Made by a program: the position numbers and the translations under genes
Notes under the pieces: model-generated
Databases searched by the model: none
What the model saw: only the letters and a program-made list of their open reading frames with translations
Told to the model about the DNA's origin: nothing
DNA from: SZUA-365 sp034002405
Lineage (GTDB): Bacteria > Bacteroidota > Ignavibacteria > SZUA-365
Reading direction: 5' to 3'
NCBI GenBank assembly: GCA_034002405.1
Contig: JAVFAS010000028.1
Coordinates: 1-41,792, forward strand
DNA: 41,792 bases
Shown here: piece after piece, positions 21,423 to 30,251 of the stretch
How positions within the stretch are numbered: the stretch's first letter is position 1
Layout: every line of letters begins with the position of its first letter

Positions 21423-22943
21423 TTAGCGAAGCAGGAGCATGCTGCGCGTCACGGCGTGTCCACCGGACTCGAGCCGGTAGAGATACAAGCCGCTCGGAAG
21501 ACCCGTGGCGGAGAAGTCCGCCGAATGCTCCCCGGCATCGAAATGGCCGACGGCGAGCGTGGCGACATGCGTGCCCGCGAGGGAGAAGACGTCGAGGCGG
21601 ATGTCCGCTGCCGTGGGGAGTTCGAATCGGATGTGCGTGGTGGGATTGAAGGGATTGGGGCGGTTCTGCCGCAGGATGGGCGCGGCGGTGAAGGAGATGT
21701 TCTTCAGATACTGGTTACAGATGCTGTCGATCGCGACCTGTCCGTCGACCATCAATGCGCGGGGATTGCCGGCGTTGACGGCGTCGCTCGCGTTGAAGAG
21801 CAGGTCGCGCATGCGCAGCGGACTCACCGCCGGCAGTTCCCAGACCGCCCAGGCGCGGATATTGAACAAGGTGCCGGTGCCGGTCAGCGGCTGCCCGCCC
21901 GTGGCGGTGATACGGAGAAGTCCTGGCGCGACGAGGGTCATCGCCACATCGAAGTGTTCACTGAGCGTGCCGCGGGTGTCGATGTCGACGGGAAGCAGCA
22001 ATCCGCGTTCGTACTCGACATCGAAGGTGTACGATGTCGTATTCGATCCCGCGTGATTGCGGAAAAGCTGCACCGGCAGAAGATTCACTTCCTGTGCCTG
22101 TGCGCGCAGCGTGGACGAGAAGCCCGCTTCGAGCGTCGTGACCCCGGCACCGGTCATCGGGATGCGGATGACACGGGAATCGCTGTCATTGCTGCGCGCG
22201 TCGATGAAGGCGCGCTTGCGGAAGACGCTCGTCGGGGTGAAGCGGAGCGTGAAACTCTCGCGTTCGCCGGGCTGCAGGACGTAGTCGCTGCCGCCGATGA
22301 ACTGGAATTCACCCGGATCGTTGCCGCCCATCATGATTTCATCGAGTCGCAACGGTCCGTATCCGATGTTCTCGAACCGTACCACCGTGTCACGAAACGC
22401 ACCGAGTTCCACCTCGCCGAAATCGATTTCCAGCGAATCGATAAGAATCTCCGGCGAGACGTTGTAGATCCGCACGCGGATCGACCCGGAATTGTCGGCG
22501 TGCCGGTCGATGGAGAGCGGGGGATGGTCTTCGATGTAGACCGTCGCCGGTGCGCCGGCGCCGATGAAGGGCACGCGATAGGTGTAGGTCGGACTCACCC
22601 CGGGTGGCTGCACGCGCGGGGAAATGGGTTGGCCGTTGAGAAGAAAACCATTGCTCCCCGAGGTCGACAAACCGGGCCACCCGAGTTCGCCGGGCGGGAT
22701 GTCGTGGTAGAATGCCGCGTCGACCAGTCCCACACTGTCGCCCTCGCTGTTGCGCCAGAACGAGTACGTGCCGTCACAGAAAATATCGTAGTTCTTGTCC
22801 CGTGCGAGCAGTACCGTCTGCTTCGGGATCGTGTCCGCCGCGTACACGATGATTTCTTCCATGAACAGCTGCGCATGCGCGGGCGTGACGGGAAGCAGCA
22901 GGAACAGCAGGAGGGCGAGGGCAAACGGTCGGAACTGTCGCAT
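21423..22943 (-). CDS. Secreted protein with HYDIN/ASH-type domain and T9SS sorting tail
   Basis: A 506-residue exported protein. The signal peptide is PFALALLLFLLLPVTPAHAQ. Residues about 170-270 look like an ASH/HYDIN-type immunoglobulin-like domain (IDFGEVELGAFRDTVVRFEN, LQPGERESFTLRFTP, IPMTGAGV), common in large secreted proteins of this group. A second beta-rich region follows (about 280-400). The last 75 residues form a type IX secretion sorting domain, starting with RPNPFNPTTHIRFELP and ending in SGLYLYRLESGGHAVTRSMLL. It should be exported by Sec, passed through the outer membrane and either anchored or released. The ATG at 22943 follows GAAGAGAG; an ATG at 22961 is possible. It is 30 bases downstream of pyk in the same direction. 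Confidence 0.85.
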   Translation of the reverse strand: MRQFRPFALALLLFLLLPVTPAHAQLFMEEIIVYAADTIPKQTVLLARDKNYDIFCDGTYSFWRNSEGDSVGLVDAAFYHDIPPGELGWPGLSTSGSNGFLLNGQPISPRVQPPGVSPTYTYRVPFIGAGAPATVYIEDHPPLSIDRHADNSGSIRVRIYNVSPEILIDSLEIDFGEVELGAFRDTVVRFENIGYGPLRLDEIMMGGNDPGEFQFIGGSDYVLQPGERESFTLRFTPTSVFRKRAFIDARSNDSDSRVIRIPMTGAGVTTLEAGFSSTLRAQAQEVNLLPVQLFRNHAGSNTTSYTFDVEYERGLLLPVDIDTRGTLSEHFDVAMTLVAPGLLRITATGGQPLTGTGTLFNIRAWAVWELPAVSPLRMRDLLFNASDAVNAGNPRALMVDGQVAIDSICNQYLKNISFTAAPILRQNRPNPFNPTTHIRFELPTAADIRLDVFSLAGTHVATLAVGHFDAGEHSADFSATGLPSGLYLYRLESGGHAVTRSMLLLR

Positions 22944-22973
22944 GCGCGGACTCTCTTCCATGATACGGATCGT

Positions 22974-24476
22974 TCAGAGGGTGTGAACTTCCAACATATT
23001 CGTTGTGACTCTTTTCTGCAAGGGACTTCCGGCGGAGTATACCACCCGCTGCCCTTTCGCCACGAGACCGGTCGCGAGGAGATGGGGACGCAACGCCTCG
23101 AGATCGAAATCGATGCTTTCGAGCGACGGAATCAGTACCGGTGTGACGCCCCAGGTGAGGAGAAGGGCGCGCATGGTTCGGGCGCTGTCGGTCAGCGCCA
23201 GAATCGGCACGGTAGGACGATACTTCGCGATCACCCGCGCGGTGCCGCCGGATGTGGTGAGCGACACGATGGCGGCGGCACCGATCTGTTCGGCGATGAC
23301 GCAACTCGCGCGCCCGATCGCATCGGCGATGTTTCGATCATCGTCCTCGGGAATATCGTGACTGCCGATGCCCTGCCGGATATCGAGACCACCGCGTCCG
23401 CTCCCCGTGCGTCCGCCACCCGCGCTTCCGCTTCCCATCCGTCCACTGCCCCCCGCGGCGTTGTCGGCCTCGATCGTGCGCACGATGCGGTCCATATACG
23501 CAACGGCGTCGAGGGGATACTTTCCGACGCTGGTTTCGCCGCTGAGCATGACGCAGTCGGTGCCGTCGAGCACGGCGTTGGCGACGTCACTTGCCTCGGC
23601 GCGCGTGGGCCGTGGATGCGCGATCATCGATTCAAGCATCTGCGTTGCGGTGATGACGGGCTTGCCGAAATAGTTGCAGCGCCGGATGATGTGCTTCTGC
23701 AGTACCGGCACCTGTTCGGCCGGCATTTCCACGCCGAGATCGCCACGCGCGACCATGATGCCATCGGCCTCGGCGATGATGTCCTCGATATCCGTGTATC
23801 CTTCGTCGCGCTCGATTTTCGCGATCACCGGCACGGTGCGTCCAAACAGCTTCATCGCCGTGCGCAGTTCGATGATGTCGCGCTCGGAACGGACAAAGGA
23901 CAGCGCGACGGCATCGACGCCCGCCTCGAGTCCGAAGCGAAGATCCTCGATATCCTTCTCGCTCAGGGGGGGGGCGGATATGGCCGCGCCGGGTACGATG
24001 ATGCCCTTGTTGCTGCGCAACACACCGCCTTTCGCGATACGGGTGCGGATTTCACTGCCGTGCACCGATTCGATGGTGAGCGCGAGATAGCCGTCGTCGA
24101 GCAGGATGGTCTGGCCCTCGTGCACGTCTCGTGGCAGGGCCTGGTAGACGGTCGAAACACGCGTTGCGTCCCCGCGGTCGATGTCCTCGGTCGTGATGGT
24201 GAATTCGTCGCCGTCACGCAGTTCCACACCGCCCTCGGGCATCGCGCCGGTGCGGATTTTCGGCCCCTGCAGATCCTGCAGGATGGCGATCGGCCGGCCG
24301 AGTTCCTTCTCCACCGCGCGGATGCGCGCGATGGCCGCCGCGTGATCTTCGTGCGTGCCGTGGGAAAAATTCAGTCGTGCGATGTCCATTCCGGCTTCGA
24401 CCAGCTGTCGCAACAAGGAGAGGTCGGAGGTCGCGGGCCCAAGGGTACAGATGATTTTCGCGCGTCGCTGATGCAT
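22974..24476 (-). CDS. pyk: Pyruvate kinase
   Basis: A 500-residue glycolytic enzyme making pyruvate and ATP from phosphoenolpyruvate. Signatures are KIICTLGPAT at the N terminus, ARLNFSHGTHEDH, VIAKIERDEGYTDI (active-site Lys), IMVARGDLGVEMP, ITATQMLESM and CVMLSGETSVGKYP. The C-terminal allosteric domain is present (VSLTTSGGTARVIAKYRP and the closing VTTNMLEVHTL). Between the barrel and this domain, residues about 338-370 are a Gly/Ser/Arg stretch (GGSGRMGSGSAGGGRTGSG) that makes the protein about 30 residues longer than usual. The start at 24476 puts the first strand at residue 6. It lies 26 bases after the sirtuin gene and just upstream of the T9SS gene. Confidence 0.95.
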   Translation of the reverse strand: MHQRRAKIICTLGPATSDLSLLRQLVEAGMDIARLNFSHGTHEDHAAAIARIRAVEKELGRPIAILQDLQGPKIRTGAMPEGGVELRDGDEFTITTEDIDRGDATRVSTVYQALPRDVHEGQTILLDDGYLALTIESVHGSEIRTRIAKGGVLRSNKGIIVPGAAISAPPLSEKDIEDLRFGLEAGVDAVALSFVRSERDIIELRTAMKLFGRTVPVIAKIERDEGYTDIEDIIAEADGIMVARGDLGVEMPAEQVPVLQKHIIRRCNYFGKPVITATQMLESMIAHPRPTRAEASDVANAVLDGTDCVMLSGETSVGKYPLDAVAYMDRIVRTIEADNAAGGSGRMGSGSAGGGRTGSGRGGLDIRQGIGSHDIPEDDDRNIADAIGRASCVIAEQIGAAAIVSLTTSGGTARVIAKYRPTVPILALTDSARTMRALLLTWGVTPVLIPSLESIDFDLEALRPHLLATGLVAKGQRVVYSAGSPLQKRVTTNMLEVHTL

Positions 24477-24502
24477 GGATGTTCTCGTGAAAGGATGTGG
24501 GA

Positions 24503-25270
24503 TCATGCGGAATTCCGGAGGCGCCGGGCGGTGTCGAGCAGCAGGGGCAACACCACGCCGGAAGGACCCGAGATGGACTCGTCGATGGATGCGGCGTCAG
24601 CGCCGGGTTCGGGATTGATTTCGACGACAAAGGCGCCGGCCTGTCGCGCCACGCGTGGCAATCCCGCGGCGGGATACACCAGTCCCGAGGTCCCGACCGA
24701 GAGGAAGAGGTCGCAGTCCCCCGCGGCGGATTCAGCGAAACGGAGCTCATTCTCCGGTAACGCCTCTCCGAACCACACGACCCCCGGCCGGATGGCGCCG
24801 CCGCAGGAACAATACGGGAGGGTATCGGTGGGCGGGGTATCATCGCCGTGGTAGGGGCGTGCGCAGCGGATGCAGCGGCTGTGCTCGATGTTGCCGTGCA
24901 GTTCGTGCACCTCGCGATTACCCGCCCGGCGGTGGAGGCTGTCCACATTCTGGGTAACGAGGGAGAAGCGGGGGAAGAGCGATTCCATTTCCGCGAGCGC
25001 ATAATGCCCCGGATTCGGTTGCACGCCGCGGATGAGCGTCCGCCGCCAGGAATACCAGCGCCACACGAGTTCGGGGTCGTGTTCGAAGGCCTCGCGCGTG
25101 GCGAGTTGCGTCGGATCGTAGCGCGCCCAGAGGCCGTCGCGCGCGCGAAACGTCGGCACCCCGCTTTCGGCCGAGACGCCGGCGCCGGTCAGCACAACGA
25201 CATGGCGTGCGTCGGCAAGCGCGCGCTCGAGCGTGGGAGAAAACATGCCGGAAGGGGTCGATGGTGTCAT
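24503..25270 (-). CDS. cobB: NAD-dependent protein deacylase, CobB/SIRT5-type sirtuin
   Basis: A 255-residue class III sirtuin removing acyl groups from lysines with NAD+. The NAD-binding site is VVLTGAGVSAESGVPTFR. Catalytic His125 is in HELHGN, TQNVD lies at 106-110, and four zinc cysteines occur as CIRC (133, 136) and CSC (154, 156), followed by RPGVVWFGE. Tyr73 and Arg76 (WYSWRR) are the pair that recognises acidic acyl groups in SIRT5 and E. coli CobB, so desuccinylase or demalonylase activity is predicted. The ATG at 25270 overlaps the TGA of the preceding acylase gene (ATGA), which favours it over an ATG eight codons upstream or a Met eight codons in. Confidence 0.92.
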   Translation of the reverse strand: MTPSTPSGMFSPTLERALADARHVVVLTGAGVSAESGVPTFRARDGLWARYDPTQLATREAFEHDPELVWRWYSWRRTLIRGVQPNPGHYALAEMESLFPRFSLVTQNVDSLHRRAGNREVHELHGNIEHSRCIRCARPYHGDDTPPTDTLPYCSCGGAIRPGVVWFGEALPENELRFAESAAGDCDLFLSVGTSGLVYPAAGLPRVARQAGAFVVEINPEPGADAASIDESISGPSGVVLPLLLDTARRLRNSA

Positions 25271-27753
25271 GGCTGCAAGGTCAATCGTTTCCATGGGGCG
25301 TTTCGAATCACCACCGGATCGATGATCAACCGATGCATGGCGCCACTCTGCCACAGCGCGGTGTGGTCGGCGTAATGGTCGCTGAAAATCTGTCCCGATT
25401 GTCCGGTGGTCAGGATGATATAACTGGAGTCCGGTGCGGTCATATCCGCGATGAAGCGCATCGACGGACCCACCGCGGCACGGAACGGATCGGTGAAGCT
25501 GTATTCGCCGTTGTTGACCGTCGTGTTGTTTCCACCGATGGGAACGGGGCCGACGTTGAACACGCGATCGAGCGGCGACACCGATCCGAGTGGATGCGGA
25601 AAGGTGACCTGATGCAGTTCTCCCCATTCCCACCGCCGCATGTCGCCACCGAAGCGCCGGCGCAACTCGGTCACCGCCTCGGTGATGCTGCGGATGAGAA
25701 TATGTCGCCGCGTCTCCCGTCGCGCCGTTCGCACGTCGTCGAAGACCGTGGCCGACGTGTCGGCGAGCAGCCGGGGAAGCACGCGTGTCGGCATGTTCGA
25801 AAGGAACACATAATTGCGGAACAAGGTGCTGTCCATTTCGTCGGCGAAGGTGTTGTGCAGCAGACGCATCCACGTCATGTTGAATATGCTTGCCTCGATC
25901 GAGGACACATGCATGCGGCAGTCCCAGCGCGCCAGCAGATTCAGCACGCGTGTCAGCAGCACCGGACGCGTCCGCCACGCGTGCAGCGCGTCAACCATGG
26001 CGTCGCGCAGTGTGTCGGCCGTGACCGAGCGGACATCCATCTGCATCATCCGGAAATCCGTCGCCGTGAAGCGCGGTTGCTCGCGCAACAACTCGCGAAT
26101 GCGTCGGATGCGTCCGTCACCCTCCCACAACGTGGAGATATGGAACGGGAAGTTGTCGACCACACGGTTGTTCGCGCTCGCGATGGCATCACCGGGCGGA
26201 TTGTACTGGCGCGGGAGCTCGGTATACGGAATGTACCCCGTCCATGGCACGGACGAGACCCGTCCATCGTTCGGGAGCTGCGGCGACACGCCGGCCGCGC
26301 GGCGGGGAACGCGACCGATGGCCGTATACCCGATATTCCCCTCGACATCTCCGTACACCACGTTCTGCGCGGGCACGCCGAAGGTGGAGAAGCCGCGCAG
26401 CAGGTCATGCCAGTTTCGTGCCCGGTTGACGCGGAAGAGCGCAAGAATTTCATCGCTCGCATCCTGTCCCGCCCATCGCATGCTGACCGAGGGACGTGGT
26501 GCGAAACGGCCGGGTTTGTTCATCACCCCCTGCTGTGGGTACACATCCGTGATCACGGGTCCGTGAATGGTTTCGTACACCGATAGCACCACGGGCAGAC
26601 TGTCGCGCACGAAAATCGAATCCGTGCGCACCCGCAGCGGGAGGACACGGGCGCCGATGCGATAGGTGGAATCGCGATAATTGATATCCTCGATAAAGAA
26701 ATCGACGTCATCGGCCATGAGGTTGGTCAGTCCCCAGGCGATGCGTGAGTTGTGTCCGATGACCACGCCGGGTACCCCGGGGATCGTCGCGCCCGCGACG
26801 TTGAATTCCGGTGCGTGCAGGTGCATGACATACCAGCGGGACGGTTGCATGTGCAGCAGATGTGGATCATTGGCGAGCAGTGCTCCGCCGCGTGCCGAGC
26901 GCGTGCGCGTCACCGCCCAGCTGTTGCTCCCGATCGACGAACCCGGCGTCCCCATCATGCGCTGTGCCGCGAGCAGCGCGTCGCGCAGTCCTTCATCGAT
27001 GAACGTTCCGCGCGGGGATGCGCGGCGGGTAGGATGTCGGATGATGTCGTCCGATGTCTGTTCCGGTGTCAAGTCGGGAGGAAGAATGAAGGGGGCGTCG
27101 TCCGCCTCGCGGGGGAAGAGTTCGCGTGCGCGTTCCTCACCGAGCTTGGTGACGAGTTCACCCAGGGTCAGATCCACCCACCAGGACAGGGCGAGTTCCC
27201 ATCCCATCAGCCGGCTGATCACCAGTGAGTGTTGTGGCTTCCATTCGGACGGCGTGTAGTGCAGGAGGTCGAATTCCAACGGATAGCGCCCGTCCTTTTC
27301 GCGGATACAGGCATTCACCCCGGCGGCATAGGCGCGGAGAATGCGGCGCGTTTGTTCGGAGACACTATTCCACAGACTGTCGGCCAGGCGGCGAATGCCG
27401 ATCGTGCGCATCAGCCGGTCGATGGGAATGGCTTCGGGCCCCAGCACTTCGGCCAGGCGGCCGCTGCCATAGCGGCGCATGATGTCCATCTGCCAGAGCC
27501 GGTCCTGCGCATGCACATACCCGGCCGCCACGTATGCGTCATATTCCGATGCGGCGAGAATATGCGGGATGCCCGCGCGGTCGCGATACACCTGCACCTC
27601 GGCCGAGAGAGCGACGATTTCGGCGGTGCCCTCGGTTCGTGGCAGCGATTTCGTCATGATATGATGCAGCGCGAAACCCGCGACGACCGCGAGCACCAGC
27701 AGCGACCCCCCGAGCCCGGCCAGCAGCATCCGTCTGTTGCGTCGTTCGCTCAT
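25267..27753 (-). CDS. Penicillin-acylase-family Ntn hydrolase
   Basis: An 828-residue protein of the penicillin/AHL acylase family. A basic N terminus and one hydrophobic helix (LLAGLGGSLLVLAVVAGFAL) form a signal or anchor. The A-chain region follows (IPHILAASEYDAYVAAGYVHAQDRLWQMD, split by me into known pieces: IPHI, AQDRLWQMD). The self-cleavage site is IG-SNSWAV with Ser276 as the new N-terminal nucleophile after processing. The B chain has NDPHLLHMQPS, the Asn-Asn of the oxyanion region and a final GQSG. Members cleave amide bonds of acylated small molecules such as beta-lactams or N-acyl-homoserine lactones in the periplasm; the substrate here is unknown. The start at 27753 places the helix properly. 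It overlaps cobB by four bases. Confidence 0.9.
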   Translation of the reverse strand: MSERRNRRMLLAGLGGSLLVLAVVAGFALHHIMTKSLPRTEGTAEIVALSAEVQVYRDRAGIPHILAASEYDAYVAAGYVHAQDRLWQMDIMRRYGSGRLAEVLGPEAIPIDRLMRTIGIRRLADSLWNSVSEQTRRILRAYAAGVNACIREKDGRYPLEFDLLHYTPSEWKPQHSLVISRLMGWELALSWWVDLTLGELVTKLGEERARELFPREADDAPFILPPDLTPEQTSDDIIRHPTRRASPRGTFIDEGLRDALLAAQRMMGTPGSSIGSNSWAVTRTRSARGGALLANDPHLLHMQPSRWYVMHLHAPEFNVAGATIPGVPGVVIGHNSRIAWGLTNLMADDVDFFIEDINYRDSTYRIGARVLPLRVRTDSIFVRDSLPVVLSVYETIHGPVITDVYPQQGVMNKPGRFAPRPSVSMRWAGQDASDEILALFRVNRARNWHDLLRGFSTFGVPAQNVVYGDVEGNIGYTAIGRVPRRAAGVSPQLPNDGRVSSVPWTGYIPYTELPRQYNPPGDAIASANNRVVDNFPFHISTLWEGDGRIRRIRELLREQPRFTATDFRMMQMDVRSVTADTLRDAMVDALHAWRTRPVLLTRVLNLLARWDCRMHVSSIEASIFNMTWMRLLHNTFADEMDSTLFRNYVFLSNMPTRVLPRLLADTSATVFDDVRTARRETRRHILIRSITEAVTELRRRFGGDMRRWEWGELHQVTFPHPLGSVSPLDRVFNVGPVPIGGNNTTVNNGEYSFTDPFRAAVGPSMRFIADMTAPDSSYIILTTGQSGQIFSDHYADHTALWQSGAMHRLIIDPVVIRNAPWKRLTLQP

Positions 27754-27969
27754 GCCGAAAACTAACGCGGCCGCGAAGGAAATCCAATCGTGGAAACGTG
27801 CGGGCATTCCTGTTCGGGGGCGGAAATTCTGCAGCAGGGGGGAACCGGTTGGTACTTCATTAGAGGAGGGCGCGGAAACGAGGAGTGAATTCCCTTTCCC
27901 ATTGCGGCGATGACGCGATTTTCGCATTTTGTGGAAGTGTCAAGAATCATCGAACCGGAGAGACGCATC

Positions 27970-29502
27970 ATGAACCTCGGCAGAGTATTCGTCTGTGTGA
28001 TGAGCCTTGCCCTTCTGTCCACCGGACATGCGGTCGCGCAGGAGAGTTTTCCGGAGCGCGTGAATCTTGGGCCGATGGTGAATTCCGAATATAATGAGGT
28101 CCTCCCGGTCATCGCGCCGGACGGCAAGACGCTGTATTTCGTTCGCAAGGATCATCCGGAAAATGTCGGACGGGCGCGCAAGGACGATATCTACGTCAGT
28201 CGGCTGCAGGAGGACGGCAGCTGGGGTCCGGCACTGAACATCGGTCCGCCGCTCAATGACGAGGGATTCAATTTCGTCTGCACGGTGATGCCCGACAACA
28301 ACGCGCTGCTGCTCGGGAACCGCTATTACCGTGATGGATCGCAGGATGAGGGGGTGTCGATCACGACGCGCAGCGACAGCGGCTGGTCTTTTCCCGAGCA
28401 TCTCCAGATCCGGAACATCGGCAATCTGTCGGATTTGTCCGAATACACGATGTCACCCGACGGACGCGTGGTCATTATGTCGGTGCTGCGCGCCGACAGT
28501 ATCGGTGGGCGCGATTTGTATGTGAGCATGCGCCGCGACGACGATACCTGGAGCGATCCGGTCAACATGGGACCGACGCTCAACAGTCCGTTCCAGGACA
28601 TCACTCCCTTTCTCGCGGCCGATGGTACGACCCTGTATTTTTCGAGCGACCGGCCGGGCGGCTATGGCAGCAATGATGTGTACATGACCCGCCGCCTCGA
28701 CTATACGTGGAAGAATTGGTCGCCACCGCGAAATCTCGGGTATCCGATCAACACCTCCGGGTGGGATGCCTACTATACCGTTCCCGCCAACGGGGAATTC
28801 GCCTATTTCGTCTCGACCTCGAGTGGATATGGAAAGAGCGACCTGTTCCGCATCGCGCTGCCCGAGAGCGCGCGTCCCATGCCGGTCATGCTCGTCAGCG
28901 GCAAGGTCCGCGATGTCGACGGCAACATCGTTCCCGCCGTGATTGAATACGAGCGGTTATCCGACGGCAAGGCGGTCGGTTCGTCGCATGCGGATCCGCT
29001 GACCGGCGAATACTCGATCGCGCTTCCGGTGGGTCATGAATACGGACTGCACGCCGAGTCGGACGGTTATTATCCCGTCAGTGCGCATCTTGACCTGACC
29101 GAGCTGGGAAAATTCGACGAAGTGCAACGTGACCTGGTGCTGGCACCGTTGACCCGCGGTTCGTCGATCCGGCTCAACAATGTCTTTTTTGACTTTGACA
29201 GTTCCGTGTTGCGGCCCGAATCCTATCCCGAGCTCGACCGTCTCGTGCGACTGTTGCGGGAACGTCCCAGCATGATCATCCAGATCGACGGGCACTGTGA
29301 CGACATGGGCGGGCATGAATACAACATGGATCTCTCCCGCCGTCGAGCGCGGGCGGTGGCCGACTATGTTGCGTCCCAAGGCATCTCCGCCGCACGATTG
29401 ATGCCGCGCGGTTTCGGGAAAACGCGACCGGTGGCGAGCAACGACACCGACGAAGGGCGACAGCTCAACCGGCGTGTCGAATACACGATCATGCAGAACT
29501 GA
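27970..29502 (+). CDS. PD40 beta-propeller protein with C-terminal OmpA domain
   Basis: A 510-residue envelope protein. The signal peptide is VFVCVMSLALLSTGHAVAQ. The N half holds WD40-like PD40 repeats (IAPDGKTLYFVR, MSPDGRVVIMSV with GGRDLYVSMR, AADGTTLYFSSDRPGGYGSNDVYMTR). A small carboxypeptidase-regulatory-type Ig-like domain follows (VSGKVRDVDGNIVPA, YGLHAESDGYYP). The last 110 residues are an OmpA/MotB peptidoglycan-binding domain (VFFDFDSSVLRPES, IDGHCDDMGG, NMDLSRRRARAVADYV, PVASNDTDEGRQLNRRVE). Such proteins tie the outer membrane to the cell wall and in this phylum often accompany T9SS or gliding functions. GGAGA precedes the ATG. It is divergent from the acylase gene. Confidence 0.9.
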   Translation: MNLGRVFVCVMSLALLSTGHAVAQESFPERVNLGPMVNSEYNEVLPVIAPDGKTLYFVRKDHPENVGRARKDDIYVSRLQEDGSWGPALNIGPPLNDEGFNFVCTVMPDNNALLLGNRYYRDGSQDEGVSITTRSDSGWSFPEHLQIRNIGNLSDLSEYTMSPDGRVVIMSVLRADSIGGRDLYVSMRRDDDTWSDPVNMGPTLNSPFQDITPFLAADGTTLYFSSDRPGGYGSNDVYMTRRLDYTWKNWSPPRNLGYPINTSGWDAYYTVPANGEFAYFVSTSSGYGKSDLFRIALPESARPMPVMLVSGKVRDVDGNIVPAVIEYERLSDGKAVGSSHADPLTGEYSIALPVGHEYGLHAESDGYYPVSAHLDLTELGKFDEVQRDLVLAPLTRGSSIRLNNVFFDFDSSVLRPESYPELDRLVRLLRERPSMIIQIDGHCDDMGGHEYNMDLSRRRARAVADYVASQGISAARLMPRGFGKTRPVASNDTDEGRQLNRRVEYTIMQN

Positions 29503-29528
29503 CGGGACGCACATCCATCATCGCCGCG

Positions 29529-29543
29529 CTCCGCTTCGCGGAG
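29529..29543 (+). terminator. Weak hairpin after the OmpA-domain gene
   Basis: CTCCGC-TTC-GCGGAG, followed by GAAAAATTTT, lies 26 bases after the stop codon. The stem is only six pairs and the U-run four bases, so termination may be partial. The next 200 bases contain no supported gene. Confidence 0.35.
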
Positions 29544-29750
29544 GAAAAATTTTCGCGGAATCGCTTCAATCGCTGGCTGTTGTGGGTGAAGTGGGTTATT
29601 TTTTCCGCGAGGACTGCTTCACCCCGCACGGTGAATCGAACCGCCTCCCGATTTGGCATTGATTCGCGGCCGACCGCAAACGCGGGGCCGTGCCATCGTC
29701 GTGCCGTGCCACCATCGTGTGTACGGTACGCATCATGCGACAGTGAGCCC

Positions 29751-29981
29751 ATGAGCACATTTGAAACTTCTCTCTCCGACGGGAATGGCTGTCACGTGAC
29801 GCTGTTCCATGACCCCGACGATCCCTTGAGCTGGATCATCCGCAAATGGAAACGCGGGCTGTTCGGCCGGCGCTGCGAACTTTCGCGCTGGTTCGCCACC
29901 CGCGAGCAGGCCGAGCAATTCGCCGGCGCGCTGATCCGTGAATGCAGCGGTGGACGCCGGCGCGCCGCGACGGTCGCGTGA
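29751..29981 (+). CDS. Small hypothetical protein, 76 residues
   Basis: A short open frame from an ATG at 29751 that ends in a TGATG overlap with the next small gene, which supports coupled translation and thus reality. The product is soluble, aromatic and basic (DDPLSWIIRKWKRGLFGRR, then FATREQAEQFAGALIREC) and ends in an Arg-rich tail. The acidic DPDDP followed by a Trp/Arg segment and an amphipathic helix looks like a small nucleic-acid- or protein-binding unit, but I recognise no family. No Shine-Dalgarno is clear. Confidence 0.5.
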   Translation: MSTFETSLSDGNGCHVTLFHDPDDPLSWIIRKWKRGLFGRRCELSRWFATREQAEQFAGALIRECSGGRRRAATVA

Positions 29982-30226
29982 TGGACGATCCGTTCTGCTA
30001 CTCGGTCGAGGCCGTACGCGCCCAGGTGCGGGACGCCGCACCGGATCTTGGCGGTTTTCTCGTGCGGTTCTACACCGACGGGGGGCGTCCCTCGCGCGTG
30101 AAAACCGACACGATCGCGACCTTCTATTATTATCCCTCGGGTGGAACCATCCGGGATGCGGATCTGAATATCGTGTTCTACGAACCCCGTCTCGACACGT
30201 ACCACATCTCCAGCCGCGGTACATGA
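29981..30226 (+). CDS. Small hypothetical protein, 81 residues
   Basis: Starts in the TGATG overlap with the preceding small gene and ends 25 bases before the nitrilase-family gene. The sequence has a helical N part (FCYSVEAVRAQVRDAAPD) and a beta-rich C part (FLVRFYTDGGRPSRV, TIATFYYYPSGGTI, DLNIVFYEPRLDTYH). It is soluble, with no signal peptide or metal motif. The alternating aromatic strands suggest a small alpha+beta fold. I do not know a family; the tight packing suggests it works with its neighbours. Confidence 0.55.
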   Translation: MDDPFCYSVEAVRAQVRDAAPDLGGFLVRFYTDGGRPSRVKTDTIATFYYYPSGGTIRDADLNIVFYEPRLDTYHISSRGT

Positions 30227-30251
30227 GCCGCGCGCTCCGGAATCGATTGCC

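Noticed and set aside
21384..24854. An 1150-codon open frame on the plus strand opposite the T9SS, pyk and sirtuin genes
   Set aside because: The minus strand has three recognised families across the same interval; the plus frame has no family resemblance.
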